Positions 5,359-8,186 of a DNA stretch of 8,186 nt are shown here, piece after piece (the first letter of the stretch is position 1; each line of letters starts with the position of its first letter). Source of the DNA: Opitutia bacterium (GTDB lineage Bacteria; Verrucomicrobiota; Verrucomicrobiia; Opitutales; Seribacteraceae); contig NZLE01000088.1 in NCBI GenBank assembly GCA_002692605.1, forward strand, positions 1-8,186, given 5' to 3'. Position numbers and translations under genes: made by a program. A model generated the notes under the pieces. It had not been told where the DNA came from and did not search any database. It was given only the letters and a program-made list of their open reading frames with translations.

Positions 5359-8094
5359 ATGAATGGATGGAAAGGAGGTCTTCCGTGGGTTTGGCTCTTC
5401 TCCGTTACGACCATTTTGGCGGAACCTTTCCCCAACGCCGATTACGAATTTTCCAAATTCGATGCCTGGACCGTTGGAGGTCGAAAGGATGCCAAGGCCG
5501 AGCTCATTCCATTGAGTCCGGTATTGGAACGACTTCGCAATTCCCGGCTGTTTCGCAATGACCGTGACTGGGAACGACATCCATTTGCAACCCTTCTTGA
5601 GCGTTCGAACAACAAGAGCATTCTGCAGGTCAGCAGCGATGGCTATCTTAAGGCAACCTCGGAAACCAAGATCCGCATAGAAGCGGGGAAACGCTATGAG
5701 GTTTCCCTCATCACACTCAGTCGCAATGGCGGGGAGGCCATCTACTACCTTGACGTATTTGCGATTGGGAAAGATCTGCGATTTCCTCTTGGAACCGCGC
5801 AATGCAAAGCGCTAAGCGACGAATTGTTCCGGCAAACCTTTGCCTTTTCGGTTGAGCAGGATCATCCTCACATTGGAAAACAAATCGGTTTGACCGCACG
5901 CTATCGAGGAAGAAACCTCTTGGACAAACCCGCTATCCGAATCACGTCAATCAATCGAAGCGGAGCGGATGAGATTGCTCGGCATTTACCGATTGTAGAG
6001 ACTTTGAATACGGAAGGTATGCATACTTTCATCACCCGGGGTTATGAGGATTTTCGCTACCTCAAACCCAGCCTGGAGGCAGGTTCGCTGGAAAACAGAG
6101 GGGTATCAACTTCCGCTTTGGCTCAATTCATCCCGCAAAACAACGCCGACTACACTCTTTACGATATCGAAGGCCTGACCTTGACCGATGGGGAAGCGGC
6201 AGCCCTGACCGTACGGATCATCGACCCAAGGGCGTATGCGGGTTTTGCTCTGGATGGCCAATTGTTCATTTTGGGGCGTCATGGCAATCGCAACAAAAAG
6301 CGGGACGACGGAAGCGGGATGAATCCCTTTCGAACACCCGACTACATGATGTACATAGCCCGGGTATCCAAGGAACTCGGACCCGAAACCATAATCATAG
6401 CCCGAACCGGCGAACTGATCGAATGGTTTGCCTGCGGTCGCAAGGGAAGTTACCGAATCAAGGGTTTGGGGAAGGCTCCCAAGCTTAGCCTCTTTGCTCG
6501 TGGGCAATCGGTTATGAGCCAGTTTCGAAAAGGGTCGATCAAACCGGAAAACCTCACCATTTTACGCAAATTCATCCCAGCTCCCCGACATCCTCATGGT
6601 CGACCCAACACTCCGGGATTTCCCGGCACGCGAACCAAGGATCCGATGGCTCTTGCCGAAACCTTGTCGACCGATCTGTCGGAACCTCTTTCTCCGACCG
6701 AATGCGAAGCTATGGCAGCCTACGTCGCTGGCTACAACGCCCATGGCTTCGGAACTGGGGCGGATCCCATTTTCTCTCTTCCGAATTGGGCCATTCCGGC
6801 AAGGATCTTCCTCATCACCCGACGCAAGGAGGTCCTCGACCATCTCTTTCGCATTGCGGATCCGGCCATCCTTCAGCGCAACGGCTTTGAGGTAAACGGC
6901 GCCAAATATGGCGTTCGCTTCGGCGGACCGTACCAGCGCTTCCTCAACCTGCATGATTTCTGCGTTTTCCCCGAGGGTGGATTCCGTTCCGAAGGGGACT
7001 CCGATGGTCAGTACTTCAATTCCCGTCATGAGTATATCAGGGATAAAATCTCTCATACCTCGGATGCGGCCAATGCGCGAATGATCACCCCTTCCCTCGC
7101 GGCCTATTGCGTTTCACTTCATCCCGAGATATGGGATGAGATCATCCCTGACGGCGATCCCTGCAAACTCGGGGCAAGCTATCGCCAAAGGGCCGAGCGT
7201 TACCTTCGGGAACTTGCCCTGAACTACACTGACTACAAAGACCATAAGCTCTACAATTTTCAGACCGAATTCATCTGGGACACTTACACTGCATTTCATA
7301 AGGATAACGACCGTTACTTGGCGGAACGGGAAAACTGGGAACAGGCTCGCAGGTCGGTCATAGGCGATGAAGCCATGACGACCTTCCTTAAAACCAATCC
7401 CAAGCCTATGCCCAGAGAAAGAAGAGCGGGAATCAATCGTTTCGTCGCCGCGACTTCCTGCGCGGGATTCGCCGCCCGGGCGGCCGAGACCTTTGGAGAC
7501 TATGGTTCCGCGCGGGCGATCGACGCATGCGCTGAAAAGATTCTCAAGAGTTGGTTCAACACCTTCCAGTTCTATGCTCCGGGCCATGACGGAGAATACC
7601 TGAATGAAAAGGACAAGTGGTACCGCGCCTGGGGGTACCAACCCAACTGCGTGAACCCGATGGCCAAGGATTATGACACCAATACACCTCGTGGGAAAGG
7701 ACAGGTGCGCGGAGAGGACCGGGCTCACATGAATTTTACGATGAAGTCTTTCTACATGCATTACCAGTCAAGACGCTATGAGGACATCATGACTACCGAG
7801 AGAATGAGAGAACTAGCTCGTACCTTCAATGAGATGGTTCTTCCGAAATACGACCAATGGCGACCACTTCCTCGGGCGGCCAAACACTCGAACGTTGATC
7901 CGGTCCAGGGAATCGGAGGGGTTCGCATTCATCCCTTACTGATGTTCGCTGATTTCAACTCGGAACTGAAAACGAAAGTTCTACGGGCAATGGTTGAAGG
8001 ACAGGACGAACGGGATCGTTTGATAAACCGACTCATCCTTGCTGAAATGCGGGCTCACAAACATCGCCAAATACCCCGTCTCATCGTCAGGTGA
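5359..8094 (+). CDS. Large secreted protein of unknown family (911 aa), candidate polysaccharide lyase or glycoside hydrolase
   Basis: I do not recognise the family. The N-terminus has one Lys and a hydrophobic stretch (PWVWLFSVTTILA, 9-21), then EPFPNADYEFSKFDAW, so a signal peptide with cleavage near residue 21 is likely. Residues about 25-200 look like a beta-rich jelly-roll or carbohydrate-binding module, and 220-405 like a second beta-sandwich with strands such as LTVRIIDPRAYAGFALDG and ETIIIARTGELIEWFA. After a Pro/Gly/His-rich linker (407-428), residues 440-900 are helix-rich with many aromatic, His and Arg residues, resembling the alpha/alpha-toroid of lyases and some hydrolases. Segments that could form an active site are 532-577 (HDF, EGG, SRHEYIRD), 622-650 (NYTDYKDH, NFQTEFIWD), 742-792 (GHDGEYLNEKDKWYRAWGY, RGEDRAHMNF) and 843-866. 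It is the last gene of the rightward unit, 68 bp after the DUF1080 gene. Reaction type and substrate are inference from context. Confidence 0.85.
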   Translation: MNGWKGGLPWVWLFSVTTILAEPFPNADYEFSKFDAWTVGGRKDAKAELIPLSPVLERLRNSRLFRNDRDWERHPFATLLERSNNKSILQVSSDGYLKATSETKIRIEAGKRYEVSLITLSRNGGEAIYYLDVFAIGKDLRFPLGTAQCKALSDELFRQTFAFSVEQDHPHIGKQIGLTARYRGRNLLDKPAIRITSINRSGADEIARHLPIVETLNTEGMHTFITRGYEDFRYLKPSLEAGSLENRGVSTSALAQFIPQNNADYTLYDIEGLTLTDGEAAALTVRIIDPRAYAGFALDGQLFILGRHGNRNKKRDDGSGMNPFRTPDYMMYIARVSKELGPETIIIARTGELIEWFACGRKGSYRIKGLGKAPKLSLFARGQSVMSQFRKGSIKPENLTILRKFIPAPRHPHGRPNTPGFPGTRTKDPMALAETLSTDLSEPLSPTECEAMAAYVAGYNAHGFGTGADPIFSLPNWAIPARIFLITRRKEVLDHLFRIADPAILQRNGFEVNGAKYGVRFGGPYQRFLNLHDFCVFPEGGFRSEGDSDGQYFNSRHEYIRDKISHTSDAANARMITPSLAAYCVSLHPEIWDEIIPDGDPCKLGASYRQRAERYLRELALNYTDYKDHKLYNFQTEFIWDTYTAFHKDNDRYLAERENWEQARRSVIGDEAMTTFLKTNPKPMPRERRAGINRFVAATSCAGFAARAAETFGDYGSARAIDACAEKILKSWFNTFQFYAPGHDGEYLNEKDKWYRAWGYQPNCVNPMAKDYDTNTPRGKGQVRGEDRAHMNFTMKSFYMHYQSRRYEDIMTTERMRELARTFNEMVLPKYDQWRPLPRAAKHSNVDPVQGIGGVRIHPLLMFADFNSELKTKVLRAMVEGQDERDRLINRLILAEMRAHKHRQIPRLIVR

Positions 8095-8127
8095 GGAAAG
8101 ATCAACCGAATCTTCCGTTGGCATAAT

Positions 8128-8154
8128 CTTTCCTTTGCGAATGGCAAAGGAGGG
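8128..8154. terminator. Hairpin after the large gene, possible bidirectional terminator
   Basis: CTTTCCTTTGC (8128-8138), loop GAATG, and GCAAAGGAGGG (8144-8154) form an 11-bp stem with two G-U pairs. It lies 33 bp after the stop of the 911-aa gene. No T-run follows on either strand, so it is not a textbook intrinsic terminator; it may stabilise the mRNA end or terminate inefficiently. Its place between two possibly convergent genes fits a shared 3' structure. Confidence 0.4.
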
Positions 8155-8164
8155 CGCGAAGGAC

Positions 8165-8186
8165 TCAGTTCAGCGACTTGATCTCC
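8165..8186 (-). CDS. Possible C-terminal end of a convergent gene (very partial)
   Basis: Read on the minus strand, the right edge encodes E-I-K-S-L-N followed by TGA at 8167-8165. Such endings are common in DUF1080-type and other beta-sandwich proteins, whose last strand runs ...EIK.L. Six codons are too few to prove a gene. The hairpin just beyond the stop supports a gene end here. Confidence 0.25.

Noticed and set aside
5371..5379. Perfect AAAGGAGGT Shine-Dalgarno-like site
   Set aside because: It lies inside codons 5-7 of the large gene; the nearest downstream start-like codon (GTG at 5385) is out of frame and leads to a short frame with no likely product.
7114..7761. Long open frame (215 codons) on the minus strand inside the 911-aa gene
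   Set aside because: It lies fully antisense to a convincing secreted protein gene and its translation shows no domain pattern; it is a by-product of codon composition.
1..8186. CRISPR array, tRNA/rRNA, insertion sequence or phage genes
   Set aside because: No regularly spaced repeats, no tRNA-like cloverleaf, no transposase or integrase frame and no terminal repeats were seen on reading both strands.

Overview
The window looks like part of a secreted polysaccharide-degradation locus from a bacterium of the PVC group, most likely Verrucomicrobiota or a relative. The evidence is the gene content: two formylglycine-type sulfatases, a DUF1080 (3-keto-disaccharide hydrolase-like) protein, a LamG/GH16-like beta-sandwich protein, the N-terminus of a Planctomycete/Verrucomicrobium-type beta-propeller 'membrane-bound dehydrogenase' protein, and an FmdB-like small protein with a degenerate zinc ribbon. 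Base composition is mixed and clear Shine-Dalgarno sites are missing before most starts. No rRNA, tRNA, mobile element or CRISPR array is visible. The taxonomic call is inference from families, not from a marker gene.

Layout: two divergent transcription units face away from a 169-bp AT-rich control region (4098-4266). Leftward (minus strand), in transcription order: a secreted beta-sandwich protein (4097-3429), sulfatase A (3364-1799), sulfatase B (1782-451) and a PVC-type propeller protein that runs off the left edge (408-1). Gaps are 64, 16 and 42 bp, as expected for an operon. Rightward (plus strand): an FmdB-like protein (4267-4509), a DUF1080 protein (4526-5290) and a large 911-residue secreted protein of unknown family (5359-8094), with gaps of 16 and 68 bp. 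After it comes an 11-bp-stem hairpin. At the right edge are possibly the last six codons of a convergent minus-strand gene.

How the genes may work together (inference): all complete proteins except the FmdB-like one begin with an export signal, so the products should act in the periplasm or outside the cell. The two sulfatases have quite different active-site surroundings and probably remove sulfate from different positions of one glycan. The beta-sandwich and DUF1080 proteins would bind or cleave sugar parts. The 911-residue protein has a beta-rich N-terminal half and a helix-rich C-terminal half, like some large polysaccharide lyases, and is the best candidate for an undescribed backbone-cleaving enzyme. 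The substrate cannot be read from the sequence; a sulfated algal or host glycan is likely.
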